In this document: one piece after another, positions 8,421-17,425 of the stretch
Position numbering within the stretch: position 1 is the first letter of the stretch
How the letters are laid out: every line of letters begins with the position of its first letter
From: Thraustochytrium sp. TN22
Taxonomy: Eukaryota > Sar > Bigyra > Thraustochytrida > Thraustochytriidae
NCBI GenBank assembly: GCA_013306675.1
Contig: JABLUY010000251.1
Span: 1 to 53,785, forward strand
Length of the DNA: 53,785 bases
Direction of reading: 5' to 3'
Program-made: the position numbers and the translations under genes
Notes under the pieces: generated by a model
What the model saw: only the letters and a program-made list of their open reading frames with translations
Databases searched by the model: none
Told to the model about the DNA's origin: nothing

Positions 8421-9147
8421 TCACTGGTAATCTTCGCCTAGGCGGCCTAACCCGTAACTTCGTCCGCCGCCGCGGCCGGGGGCCGGGGCCCGGCGCGTTT
8501 CGCTCGGTCAAAGTACGTTCCAAACACCGTAACCTTGTAACATAGCCCGCAGTGCAGAGACCCAAACCCTCTGACGAGGCGCGCTCTCCTTCTCCCCTTT
8601 TACTGCGCGCTTCGGCGTTATCGTGCACGCTGCCGCGGCGACTTACCGTGCACGAGTCCGCGGGTGTGCTTGGGCGCGTACGCGACAGGCCCTCACACAG
8701 GGGGGTGAATCGGTACGCGAGAACTCGAAGGGGGAAAAAGGGTCTAAGTGATGAACGCGAGCCTGCTTAGAATTAGGCGCACGCGACGGGCCTATGGTTA
8801 TAGACCGGATCGGGGGGCGGCGTTGTTAGGGGCCTTTTTGGAAGCACTCTCACTACAAAGGACCCGGGCGCTTTTCCCTGAGGTGTGGAAGAGTTGCAAT
8901 CCTGCCAAGAGAGGAGACCGGCGGAGTGTGGCCACCTCCCCTGGCCTCTCTCCTGCGCCTTTTCTATGGGCGCCACTGCATGCAAATTTTCTGCTGAGCG
9001 CCGCACCACCGCCAACGGATGAGGGCTGTGCGTTGCCGGCGGGGGCGGCTTTACAAGACTTTCTTGGGCTCACGCCCAAGTCCAACCGCCTGTGGCAGGC
9101 GCTCGCTGATCGTGCAGACCCCTTCGGGCGTGCCCGCCAGCTTGGCT
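8421..9147. other. Non-coding left arm of the transposon
   Basis: About 0.7 kb between the candidate left end and the transposase ATG. It includes a GC palindrome (about 8476-8492), cgtaac repeats, and two tacgcga motifs. No separate gene is visible. Confidence 0.4.
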
Positions 9148-12100
9148 ATGGACGACGCTGGCGGCGAGGCCAGGGTCGCTGAGAACGCCGAGGCGGCGGC
9201 CGCGGTTGCTGCTGATGCGGTCCTGGCTGGCGACGCAGGCGCTAGCGATGGAGCCAGCGAGGCGGAAAGCAGTGGTGTTGGCGATGATGATCCTGTCGTC
9301 ATCGCAGAGCCGAAGCTCGCTGCTCGTTCAACCGAGCTTCGCGAGGGTGAGATCGACGAGCTGCTCTGGTTGACAACCAAACTCGACACTTTATCCAAAG
9401 GCGCTCCAGATGCTCGGATGAAGTTGGACGGCTGCGACTTTCTGGAGACAGTGCACAGGAGGCCCTGCAAGACAAGGGCAGACTTCTACTGCCGGCCTAT
9501 CTTGGCCTGGTGGCCGTCAAAATTTTTCGATGTGCTGTGCGGGGAAATACCTTGTGCGAATCCAAGGTGCGAGAACAAGATCAACTATCAATCTGGCACT
9601 TGGAGACCAAAGAAGGCACGCGAGGTCATCACCGCGGAGGAGACGTGGTTGCTCGTCGGGCGCGAGTATAAGTGCGTTTGCGGCCGCATTTTCATGAATA
9701 CGTCGAGAGAGTGCATGGCCAAGTGCCCAGACATGGTGCGCTCCGCCTTTCAAATCGTCCTCCGCAAGAAGAGCGCCATCGCGAGGCCCCTTGCGCAATC
9801 CAGCTTCGCGCTTTGGCTTCGACGCGGGACTTTGGCAAGCGACGACATCCGAGGGAAGCACATTGCCAAGTTTCTCGCAAAGGAGCGCGCTTACTACGTC
9901 AGGCTGCGCCACCTGAAAGAAAAGGCGGAGAACGACTCCCGCGGCAGCACCTTGCCAGCCCATTTCCAACGCCAGCAGCGAGAGAACGACGCACTGGATA
10001 TCACCGAGCCCTCGCCTGAGGACAAATTGAAGGAGTCGCATGCTACGATACTCTCCGAATGGAAGCTGAAGGAGACGCTCACAGAATTGCCGCTGATGAA
10101 GCTGGAGAGGGACTACGGCGTGACGCACGTGCATCAGGTGGTACGCTGGGCGAGGCCGCTCGTGGAGATCGAGGAGCTCTTCAAGTCCCCCAGGGACCCT
10201 CGCAAGGTGAAAGTCAAGAGGCTCATGGATGGCCTGCGGCAAGGGATAGCGAAGCGTCGTGGGCCGTCCAACGAGAGGCCTTCGCGCAGAAGGGATTTGC
10301 TGCGAGGCGTGTTCAAGACGGCCAAGGCGGAATGGGAACGTCGTGTCGCAAAACTGTCTGTGAAGTCCGTGAGGCAGATGCGAGACGCGCTGGAGAACAA
10401 AAAGGCGCGCGAGAAGGCCAACTCTCTTGTGCGCGCTGCACATGCAGGCATCGAGCAGGCCGCCGCCGTGGACGAGAAGCGTGGCCGCGACGTGCAGCTC
10501 TTCGGGGCATTTGACGATCAAGCCAAGTATAACGGCCTGCTCATTGGCCAAAAATTGGTTGACAGCGTCTGCGTCGCGTTTTTCCGCGAGCAGGCAAGGG
10601 CCTGGGCTCGGGAGATTGCCTCCGTGCCGGCAAAGGTGCTGCGCGTTGACGTGACCTATCGTTTCCCAAAAAAGGTCAAGGTGAAGATGCAGAGGAATGG
10701 CAAGACGTGGTTCTTCCAGCCCTTCAAGGCTCTGCTAACGGTTCTGAATGAGTACAACCAGGTTGTCTTCTTTCAGGCCCTGCAGAACCCGGAGAATCGA
10801 CCAACAGAGCTCGCTGCGGCGCTGAGACGCCTGAGTCTCATCCGGCAGAGCGTCGACGGCCCGCAATACTGCCCCAAGGTGATCTACTGCGACAACTGCT
10901 GCATGATGCGGACCATGCTGAACGAGATCTGGCCGGGGGCGAGGGTGCACCTTGATGTGTTCCACTGGCTCAAGCGCTGGGAGGCCATCCTGCTGCCGAG
11001 GCCGCACCATGAGCTCCGCAAGAGGTTCTCAGAGGCGATCGCCAGCGCTGTCCTGCATCTCGACCAGGACGGTGTGGCGGACGCGAGCAACGACAAGGGC
11101 GCCGTGTATGTGTCGCGCGGCGTCAAGCGCTGCCACCCGCGTGTGGTCCCAGCCCCAAAGGAGCTGCGCGAGGCAGTCCACAAGGTGCTGCAGGACTTCG
11201 CGGCGGGCGACTCCGCGGCCGATGATGGAAACCGCCGAAACCTCATCGCTCGTGCTTGCGGCATGCAGCAACCAGATGTGGATGTGGATGTGGACATTGC
11301 GCTCCCTGGCGGCGCTGGGAAGCGCGCGGCACCACGGCGTCAGCTCCTCTTCCGCTCTAAGCTGGACAATGGCGTAACGCTGGAGGCATTCATCAAGAAG
11401 ATGATGGTGCACGTGGAGCGCGGCTGCCTCAGTGACCCGGATGGCGAGACCATGCATGTGCTGAGGGCGAACGTGTCTTCCGGCCAGCAGCCCTTCGTCA
11501 CGCTGCGCGGGACTGGATCGAATGAGGGCTTCCATCGCGAGATCAACGAGGTTGTTGGCGACGAATGCATCGGTCTCTTGCGTGCGGATGCCATACTCAC
11601 CTATACTGCAGTCATGCACAACAGACGGCGTCGAGATGAGTTTCAGCTGCTGAGGGAGACCCAGATTGGCGCAGTCAGCGTGGCGACTTCGGTAGTTCAC
11701 CAGCTCGAGTGTAACTCGATTGTGCGTGAGCTTGGCGCGAGTGACGACGCGCTTCCCTATCCTCACGCGCGGCTTCCGCAGACCACCGGTGTCCTGCTCG
11801 AGATGGGCTTCGCTCTGCTTCCGTTGCTGACCGAGGGCACAAGCGAGATCGAGCACGCTATCCTCCGCGGGCCGAGCACGACGTTGCGCGCGAGCATAGA
11901 CTCATCTGGGAAGCCGACGCATGAGCGCGTGGATTTGCTCCGCGCGATGTGGGTGTCTGCTTGCATGCAGACCCAAAGCGTGGACACAGCCACAAGACTG
12001 CTGCGCTTTGGGCTCGGGCGCGACTCGAGGCGGACACCTGAGGTGAACAGTGGAACTCCTACAGCTGCGGCTGAGAGGCTCCGTGAGCTTTGTGAGGAGG

Positions 12101-14445
12101 TTGGAGCTACTGTCGCCGCGAGATTCCTATCTCAGCGTCCAGAGCTTCTCGCGATGCCCACTTTTCAGTTCGAGCTGTCAGTGCTCCGAATGCTAAGCAG
12201 CCAACTGCGCAAGCCATTGCAGCTAACCGTGCTGGAGCCAAGCGAGGAAGGCGACCAGTGCAAAGTCACGACGGTGCAGGCGACACTTTCAGAGTTCCAG
12301 GGCAGCCAACCGCTCCGCCTGTGCGTGATGCGCTGCAGCTCGCTTGATGAGGACTCCGGCCCGCCCACTCCACCTAGAATGTCGCTGGAGGCTGCCGCAA
12401 CAGATCTGACTGGGATCGCGCAAGCGCGACTGACTACGGCAGCGGCTTGGGTCTGCTTGCGTCGCAACCCCCTTCAAGACGCAGAAGAGCCTCAAGCAGC
12501 GGGTGCTGCGGCGGGTGCTGCGGCCGACAAGGCCGCTGGCAGCCTGGCCCAGCGCCACTCGGCAGCCACCACCGCTGAACGTGGAGGTAATAAGAGGAAG
12601 CGGGATCGAACCGCTGGTGAACTTCCGACAAGCATCGAGCTCCTCGGTGGCGAGCGTAGCGCCGCACAGCCTTTCACTAACGTCAACAGGCCAGCCACGA
12701 CCCCGACGGAGAAGATCGAGAGGCGTTTGTTCGCATGTATCTCTGGCCCCTTCAAGGTGTCAGGAGGGCGGCCCGAGGAGCGCTACGAGACCCTGGCTGA
12801 CTTCTGGAACCAGATTGTGGAAGACCCGACACGTTTCCCTCCCATCTGTGCGGAGTTCAGGAACCTGTGCAGTCATCTCCGTCGGAAAACGGCGGCGCAG
12901 CTGAGCGACTACTTTCACGCGTGCCAGGAATCGCAGCAAAGCTCGATCCAGTCGAAGTCCGACAGGCGCCGTGCGCACAGTGAAAATGTCGTCCGTGGCG
13001 CTGTTGACAAGATCGTTCGGGCGCCGGCAAGAGCAGCAGCAGGCGCGTACGTGACACTCAACGACGATGGCGCGCGTCGCCTGCAGCGGTACGAGCCGGG
13101 AGCGCTCAATGCCGCTGTCCAGGAGGCCGTTGGCCACCACGAAGTCCTAGGCCAGCTTCACCAGTACGAAGCAAGCAGCGCCCATGTCATGTCTGGAGCA
13201 CCTCTCGTGCCTGGCCTTCGCCTCCCTGACGCAGCTGCTCTGGCCAGTGCAGATGCGCGCGCCAGGGCAGAGGAGGCAGCACGGCGCGGGGAGCGGCGGC
13301 ATCCGTGGCGTCGAGCTAACAACCTAGCGCCTTCTTTCTTCTGCGTGGTCTGCAATCGTCGGCGCGGGAGGAATGGCCACGGGCCGTCGCCATCCGGCTT
13401 GTACAAGTGCTCACTGGAGCCAATGGCATGGCCGAACGAAATTGTGCAGCGGATGCAACGGAATTTCTTCAGAACCTCGCCGGAGTACGCGTTGCCGCTC
13501 CCGGAAGAGCTCACCGGCGACCAACGGGAGCTCGTTAGGGAATTCGACATGGTCACACTCAAGCTTGAACAATGCCTGGGCCGCGACCATGTGATCAAGA
13601 TCTGCTCATTCGCCGGACCAACAGCATCTCGCCTCGGGTACAACGCCTCATTTATCCCAGTTCAGGTCAAGTCCCTGCGAGCTCAAGTCATGTCCACGGC
13701 TTGGATTTCGAGCGATTGCGTCGACCAGTACAGCGATATGCTGACAAGGCGTCAAAAGATTCGTCAAAAGGCAGACCGGGCTCCGGTTCGCTGCATGTTC
13801 ATGCACACCTGCTCATTTGCGCAAGGTGGACCATGGGACAGTGCACCAGGAGCATGGCGCGGGGCGGTGGCGCGCCATTTCACTGGAAGGGATGCACTCA
13901 CGAAGAACGGCGGTAGGCTCCCCGACGGCCTTGACTTCGTGCTCGTGCCAATCATCCCAACGGGCAGTGGTCATTGGACGCTGGGATGTATCAGCACAAG
14001 GACGAAGACTATCTTTCTCTACGACCCTCTTCCCGGCAGCGCTGCAGCTAAGGGATCGCGAGCTCAAGACGAAGAGCGTGCCTTCAACTGCCTGCGGAAG
14101 GTTGTCAAGGAGTTCGAGAGTTGGCCTCTCGTCCGCATCGCTGGCTGCCAGCAGAACGGTTTCGACTGCGGCATCTATTGTCTGACCATGATGAACGCCA
14201 TCGCGCTGGGCAAGGGCTCTCCGAGCGACCTAGCCGAGCGCATCAAACCCCAGCAAGGCTCCAATCGCCTCAAGGACGAGCGCATCTCTGCTTGTGTAGG
14301 CGTTGCGGAGCAACTCTCCGAGGTCGTGGACTTTGACGCGGTTATTGCAGCGACTTCGGAGGATGAAGTGAGACGCGCCCTTCGCCCGCATGCTAGAGAC
14401 GATGAAGTCTTCGCGATCTCGCAGCCGGTCATCCAGATTGATTGA
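9148..14445 (+). CDS. Transposase with zinc ribbon, DDE core and C-terminal Ulp1-like cysteine protease
   Basis: 1765 aa from the ATG at 9148. The N-terminal part has a Cys-x4-Cys (CANPRC) and a KCVCG pair, a zinc-ribbon pattern like the DUF6729 region of other eukaryotic transposon proteins (from memory). The catalytic core shows DVTYR (Asp501), YCDNCC (Asp582), HLDVFHWLKRW, and GSNEGFHREIN (Glu793), a plausible DDE triad. The C-terminus is a C48 protease: GHWTLG (His1609), LYDPLPG (Asp1626) and QQNGFDCGIY (Gln1668/1669, Cys1674), so the protease triad looks intact. Another Cys-x2-Cys site (FFCVVCNRR) lies before the protease. The frame has no stop or frameshift, so the copy may be intact. 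Codon use is less GC-extreme than the host genes. Ulp1-like domains are known in some Mutator-like and Zisupton-type elements; their role is unclear. Confidence 0.85.
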   Translation: MDDAGGEARVAENAEAAAAVAADAVLAGDAGASDGASEAESSGVGDDDPVVIAEPKLAARSTELREGEIDELLWLTTKLDTLSKGAPDARMKLDGCDFLETVHRRPCKTRADFYCRPILAWWPSKFFDVLCGEIPCANPRCENKINYQSGTWRPKKAREVITAEETWLLVGREYKCVCGRIFMNTSRECMAKCPDMVRSAFQIVLRKKSAIARPLAQSSFALWLRRGTLASDDIRGKHIAKFLAKERAYYVRLRHLKEKAENDSRGSTLPAHFQRQQRENDALDITEPSPEDKLKESHATILSEWKLKETLTELPLMKLERDYGVTHVHQVVRWARPLVEIEELFKSPRDPRKVKVKRLMDGLRQGIAKRRGPSNERPSRRRDLLRGVFKTAKAEWERRVAKLSVKSVRQMRDALENKKAREKANSLVRAAHAGIEQAAAVDEKRGRDVQLFGAFDDQAKYNGLLIGQKLVDSVCVAFFREQARAWAREIASVPAKVLRVDVTYRFPKKVKVKMQRNGKTWFFQPFKALLTVLNEYNQVVFFQALQNPENRPTELAAALRRLSLIRQSVDGPQYCPKVIYCDNCCMMRTMLNEIWPGARVHLDVFHWLKRWEAILLPRPHHELRKRFSEAIASAVLHLDQDGVADASNDKGAVYVSRGVKRCHPRVVPAPKELREAVHKVLQDFAAGDSAADDGNRRNLIARACGMQQPDVDVDVDIALPGGAGKRAAPRRQLLFRSKLDNGVTLEAFIKKMMVHVERGCLSDPDGETMHVLRANVSSGQQPFVTLRGTGSNEGFHREINEVVGDECIGLLRADAILTYTAVMHNRRRRDEFQLLRETQIGAVSVATSVVHQLECNSIVRELGASDDALPYPHARLPQTTGVLLEMGFALLPLLTEGTSEIEHAILRGPSTTLRASIDSSGKPTHERVDLLRAMWVSACMQTQSVDTATRLLRFGLGRDSRRTPEVNSGTPTAAAERLRELCEEVGATVAARFLSQRPELLAMPTFQFELSVLRMLSSQLRKPLQLTVLEPSEEGDQCKVTTVQATLSEFQGSQPLRLCVMRCSSLDEDSGPPTPPRMSLEAAATDLTGIAQARLTTAAAWVCLRRNPLQDAEEPQAAGAAAGAAADKAAGSLAQRHSAATTAERGGNKRKRDRTAGELPTSIELLGGERSAAQPFTNVNRPATTPTEKIERRLFACISGPFKVSGGRPEERYETLADFWNQIVEDPTRFPPICAEFRNLCSHLRRKTAAQLSDYFHACQESQQSSIQSKSDRRRAHSENVVRGAVDKIVRAPARAAAGAYVTLNDDGARRLQRYEPGALNAAVQEAVGHHEVLGQLHQYEASSAHVMSGAPLVPGLRLPDAAALASADARARAEEAARRGERRHPWRRANNLAPSFFCVVCNRRRGRNGHGPSPSGLYKCSLEPMAWPNEIVQRMQRNFFRTSPEYALPLPEELTGDQRELVREFDMVTLKLEQCLGRDHVIKICSFAGPTASRLGYNASFIPVQVKSLRAQVMSTAWISSDCVDQYSDMLTRRQKIRQKADRAPVRCMFMHTCSFAQGGPWDSAPGAWRGAVARHFTGRDALTKNGGRLPDGLDFVLVPIIPTGSGHWTLGCISTRTKTIFLYDPLPGSAAAKGSRAQDEERAFNCLRKVVKEFESWPLVRIAGCQQNGFDCGIYCLTMMNAIALGKGSPSDLAERIKPQQGSNRLKDERISACVGVAEQLSEVVDFDAVIAATSEDEVRRALRPHARDDEVFAISQPVIQID

Positions 14446-14685
14446 CCGCTTGACGACACCCATGTACATGTTAGTTGTGTCCCTTGTAAAGTCTGCATGT
14501 GTCCCCTTTAAAACCACACTTGCCAGCCCAGAGGAGACTTCGCTCACGTGTCCCCACTGGAGCGGTTCGCCTCATAGCGTAATGGTCTAAAAGAAGCGTA
14601 GCGACGCGGCCGTACATACGAGGAAAGCAGGCGACTCGCGTACGAAAACCATGTAAAGGCCTATTCCTATCGCAACCGCCCCTGA

Positions 14686-14694
14686 CCGGTTTTC
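14686..14694 (+). repeat. Candidate right target-site duplication (CCGGTTTTC)
   Basis: Second copy of the 9-mer found at 8412-8420, lying just outside the proposed right end whose complement begins TCAGGGGCGG. Confidence 0.35.
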
Positions 14695-14711
14695 GCTCTT
14701 GTTGGCTCTTC

Positions 14712-15140
14712 AGCTCTCAGATCAGATCACGTCAGGTCAAGTTAGATCACATCAGGCTGGCCATTGCAGTGCAGGCCGCAGGCCGAGGGCACGAGGAGGC
14801 CAGCCGGGCCTGATGCTATGACGCTCGTCCGGAGCCTGCCTGCTTGTTCGCTTTTGTCAATGTCAGCTCAGATCAGATCACGTCAGATCAAATTAGATCA
14901 TATCAGGCTGGCCATCGCAGTGCAGGCCGCAGGCCGAGGGCACGAGGAGACCAGCCGGGCCTGATGCTATGACGCTCGTCCGGAGCCTGCCTGCTTGTTC
15001 GCTCTTGTCAATGTCAGCTCGGACCAGATCAGATCAGGCCAGGCTGGCCATCGCAGTGCAGGTCGCAGGCCGAGGGCACGAGGAGGCCAGCCGGGCCTGG
15101 CAATGTGAGCCGGATGCCATGACGCTCGCCCGGAGCCTGC
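14712..15140. repeat. Three-copy tandem array, 151 and 136 bp
   Basis: The landmark ggctggccat-gcagtgcag occurs at 14755, 14906 and 15042. Each unit holds agatcagatcacgtcag-type GATCA-rich sequence, then gccgagggcacgaggag, then gacgctcgtccggagcctg. The third unit is 15 bases shorter in the GATCA part. No coding function is evident. Confidence 0.88.
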
Positions 15141-15640
15141 CTGCAATGCCAGCTTCGGAAGCTGGACCTGGGCGGCGCGCGGTGGACGCTTTGGTGCGCT
15201 CGCAGCTGCTGGCTGGCGGCGGCGGCTGCGGGGCGTGCTGGGAGGCCGCGCGCGGGTGGAGGCTTGGGCGTCTGGCAGCCACAGCCTGAGCGCGCAGTCT
15301 TGCGCTTGGAACACCGCGTGGCTCGGCCTTGCAGTGCCGCCTCTGACAGTGAATGCCGGTTGTTATTCGCTAACTGTAAGTCACTCTGGCTGTGGGGCAG
15401 AAAGCGAACCATAGGTGCTGGGGCCAGGGCCTCGAACTTGAAGGGCTTTGGTGCCGCGATTCGCGTCCCGGCATTGATGACAGTACACGAGTGACGTTGG
15501 GGTTATGTTTTTTAGAAAAGAAAGAGAAGACGAAGGGGCGCCGCGCGGCTCGGCTCGGCTCGGCTCGGCTCGGCGGGCAGAGACTTGGTGCCTCGGTTGT
15601 GTTCCTTGCCTCTAGCTAGCTAGCTAGCTAGAGCAAGCTC
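15141..15640. other. Spacer 3' of the TPR gene with simple repeats
   Basis: Contains a cggct pentanucleotide run (about 15548-15574) and a ctag tetranucleotide run (about 15613-15631) immediately beyond the TPR gene stop. No gene recognised. Confidence 0.5.
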
Positions 15641-17425
15641 TTAGACAGCGAGGCCGTCGGCACTCAGGCTGGCAGGGAGGTGGTCGCTGCTGGAGGCAAG
15701 GCGCTTCTCAACGAGGAGAAGGTCGTGCGAGACGTCACGGCGAATGCCCTCGGCGCGGTGGCAGGGCGCGAGGTCGCTGTGGCCGCTCAGACGGACCACG
15801 GCGAGCTCCTCGAGGTTGTGATCGCTGCTGATGCTGGTCTGAGGACGCGACGCTGCAGCTCGGCGCGGGGAGGCTGCAGGCTGACTCGGATCCTTGGCTT
15901 GAGCATCGTCGGCGCCGTCCAGACTGCTGTGGTCCGGGTCGGAGTCGGCGCTGAGGCGCGCCGCAGCGTTCTCCAGGTACTCCTTGGCCTTGCCGAGGTC
16001 GTCGCGCGAGTACTGAAGCGCGCCGAGCTGGTGCAGGATGCTCGCTTCGAGCGAGGGCTCGGCGCCGCACTCGCGGGCAATCTGCAACGCGCTTTCGAAG
16101 AGCGCCTGTGCCCGGTCCAGGGCGCCGCGCTCGAGGTCGAAGGCGCCAACGAGCATGAGCGTCCGTGCGTGCTCCTCGCTGCGCAGCGAGTAGCACTCGA
16201 GCGAGCAGGCCAGCGCGAGCTCGCAGTGCTCCATGGCGGCGTCCTTGTCGCGCGCGTCCATGAGCGCGTTCGCGAGCTCGATGTGCAGCGCGATGGCGCC
16301 AGGGAAGGCGCCCTCGTGCAGCGCGCTCTCACCTTGGAGCACGTCGCGCAGCATGGCGACGGGCGCGCGAAGGCGCGTCACGGCGGCGTCGCCCGAGAGC
16401 GCCTTGGCCAGCAGGTCGTTGAGCGCGAGCTTGAGCAGAGAGCGCGAGAGCGAGCCGAGCTTGCCGAGCGCGTCGTTGTTGGCGCCGCGCGCCACGCGGT
16501 CCACGACGTCGTCGACGGCGCCCACGGTGAGGTCGTCCGCGTCGCGCAGCACGGGCCGTTGCAGGCCGACGGCGAAGCGCGCGTGCTGCGGATCGTCGCG
16601 GTGCAGCTCCCAGGAGTACGCCCAGTCGTTCACGAAGGTGACGACAATGGTGCGCTGGAAGGGCGCGTCAGCGGCCGTGACGGCTGCGGCGGAGGCGAGG
16701 AGCGTGTCGGCGCGGTCGGCCGGCCGCAGGCGGTCCGACCCGAGCCAGTCGAGCGTGAGCGAGGAGTAGCCGCGGCCGCGCAGCGCGCTGTGCAAGAAGC
16801 TGGCGAGCTGCGCGAAGTGGCAGTCGCCGGCCACCAGGCAGAGCGCCGTATGCGAGTCCCGCGAGCGCCCGTGCACGTTGCCGCCGGCCGGCTCCACGAC
16901 AAGCTCGAAGACGTCCTCCATGGTCCAATTGTAAAAGGGCTTGGGGAGCAGCTGCCGCGGCCGCGGCCGCACGCGCTCGCCGTCCCACAGCAGGCTGCCA
17001 TCCGGCTCGAGCCGTACCGTGCAGCCGCGCTCCACGAGCACGCGGCCCTCGCCGTCCGCGCCCTCGGACGCGTAAATGTCCTCCTGCGCGGTGTACAGCG
17101 TGAGACCATGCTTGGCCTGCTCCAGCTCATGCACCCAGCGGTCGAAGTTGCGCAGGCTAATGGCCTCGCCGTGGCCGCCGTTGTGGCTCGACGTGCTGCC
17201 CGCGCTGCGCAGCGACCGCGAGGACCGCGACGACCACGGCCGCCCGCTGCCTGACGCCAGCTCCTCCTCGCCGCGCAGTTCCAGATTCCCGTGCTTCTTG
17301 TGGTGATGTAGCGGTACGAGCTTGCCCAGCAGCCTTGCCGGCCACCTCTGCCTCCTCCGCGTCGTCGTCGTCGTCGTCGCCGTCGGTGCCCTCGGCGGCA
17401 GCCCCGACTGCGCGCTGCCCGCCAT
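15641..17425 (-). CDS. TPR-repeat protein of unknown function
   Basis: 594 aa with ATG at 17425 in a good context (gcaggATGgc). The N-terminus is threonine/arginine/serine-rich and basic (1-90). The middle (about 90-370) has no motif I know, though it looks globular (FELVVEPAGG, TIVVTFVNDWAYSWELHRDD). Residues about 377-490 form three TPR-like helical pairs: AIALHIELANALMDARDKDA, RTLMLVGAFDLERGALDRAQ and ILHQLGALQYSRDDLGKAK. The tail is low complexity. TPRs bind partner peptides, so this is probably an adaptor, but no pathway can be named. A GCTAGC-containing motif lies just upstream of the start. Confidence 0.75.
   Translation of the reverse strand: MAGSAQSGLPPRAPTATTTTTTRRRQRWPARLLGKLVPLHHHKKHGNLELRGEEELASGSGRPWSSRSSRSLRSAGSTSSHNGGHGEAISLRNFDRWVHELEQAKHGLTLYTAQEDIYASEGADGEGRVLVERGCTVRLEPDGSLLWDGERVRPRPRQLLPKPFYNWTMEDVFELVVEPAGGNVHGRSRDSHTALCLVAGDCHFAQLASFLHSALRGRGYSSLTLDWLGSDRLRPADRADTLLASAAAVTAADAPFQRTIVVTFVNDWAYSWELHRDDPQHARFAVGLQRPVLRDADDLTVGAVDDVVDRVARGANNDALGKLGSLSRSLLKLALNDLLAKALSGDAAVTRLRAPVAMLRDVLQGESALHEGAFPGAIALHIELANALMDARDKDAAMEHCELALACSLECYSLRSEEHARTLMLVGAFDLERGALDRAQALFESALQIARECGAEPSLEASILHQLGALQYSRDDLGKAKEYLENAAARLSADSDPDHSSLDGADDAQAKDPSQPAASPRRAAASRPQTSISSDHNLEELAVVRLSGHSDLAPCHRAEGIRRDVSHDLLLVEKRLASSSDHLPASLSADGLAV

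Larger units (their letters stand above)
8421..14685 (+). mobile_element. DNA transposon encoding a DDE transposase with a Ulp1-like protease
   Basis: The element carries a single large gene (9148-14445) flanked by less GC-rich non-coding DNA. The proposed ends are weak inverted repeats. The left end reads TCACTGG and continues TAGG, GGCCT and TTCGTCCG. The complement of the right end reads TCAGGGG with TAGG, GGCCT and TTCGTACG at nearly the same spacing over about 50 bases. Both abut CCGGTTTTC, and a 9-bp duplication fits Mutator-like and related elements. Subterminal tacgcga motifs occur near 8680, 8716 and, inverted, near 14638. Superfamily is undecided: Mutator-like or Zisupton/KDZ-like elements are possible. 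The boundaries are inference; the presence of a transposon is well supported by the protein. Confidence 0.6.

Noticed and set aside
14566-14600. tRNA-like A-box match (tagcgtaatgg) near the transposon right end
   Set aside because: No B box at the right distance and no cloverleaf could be drawn.
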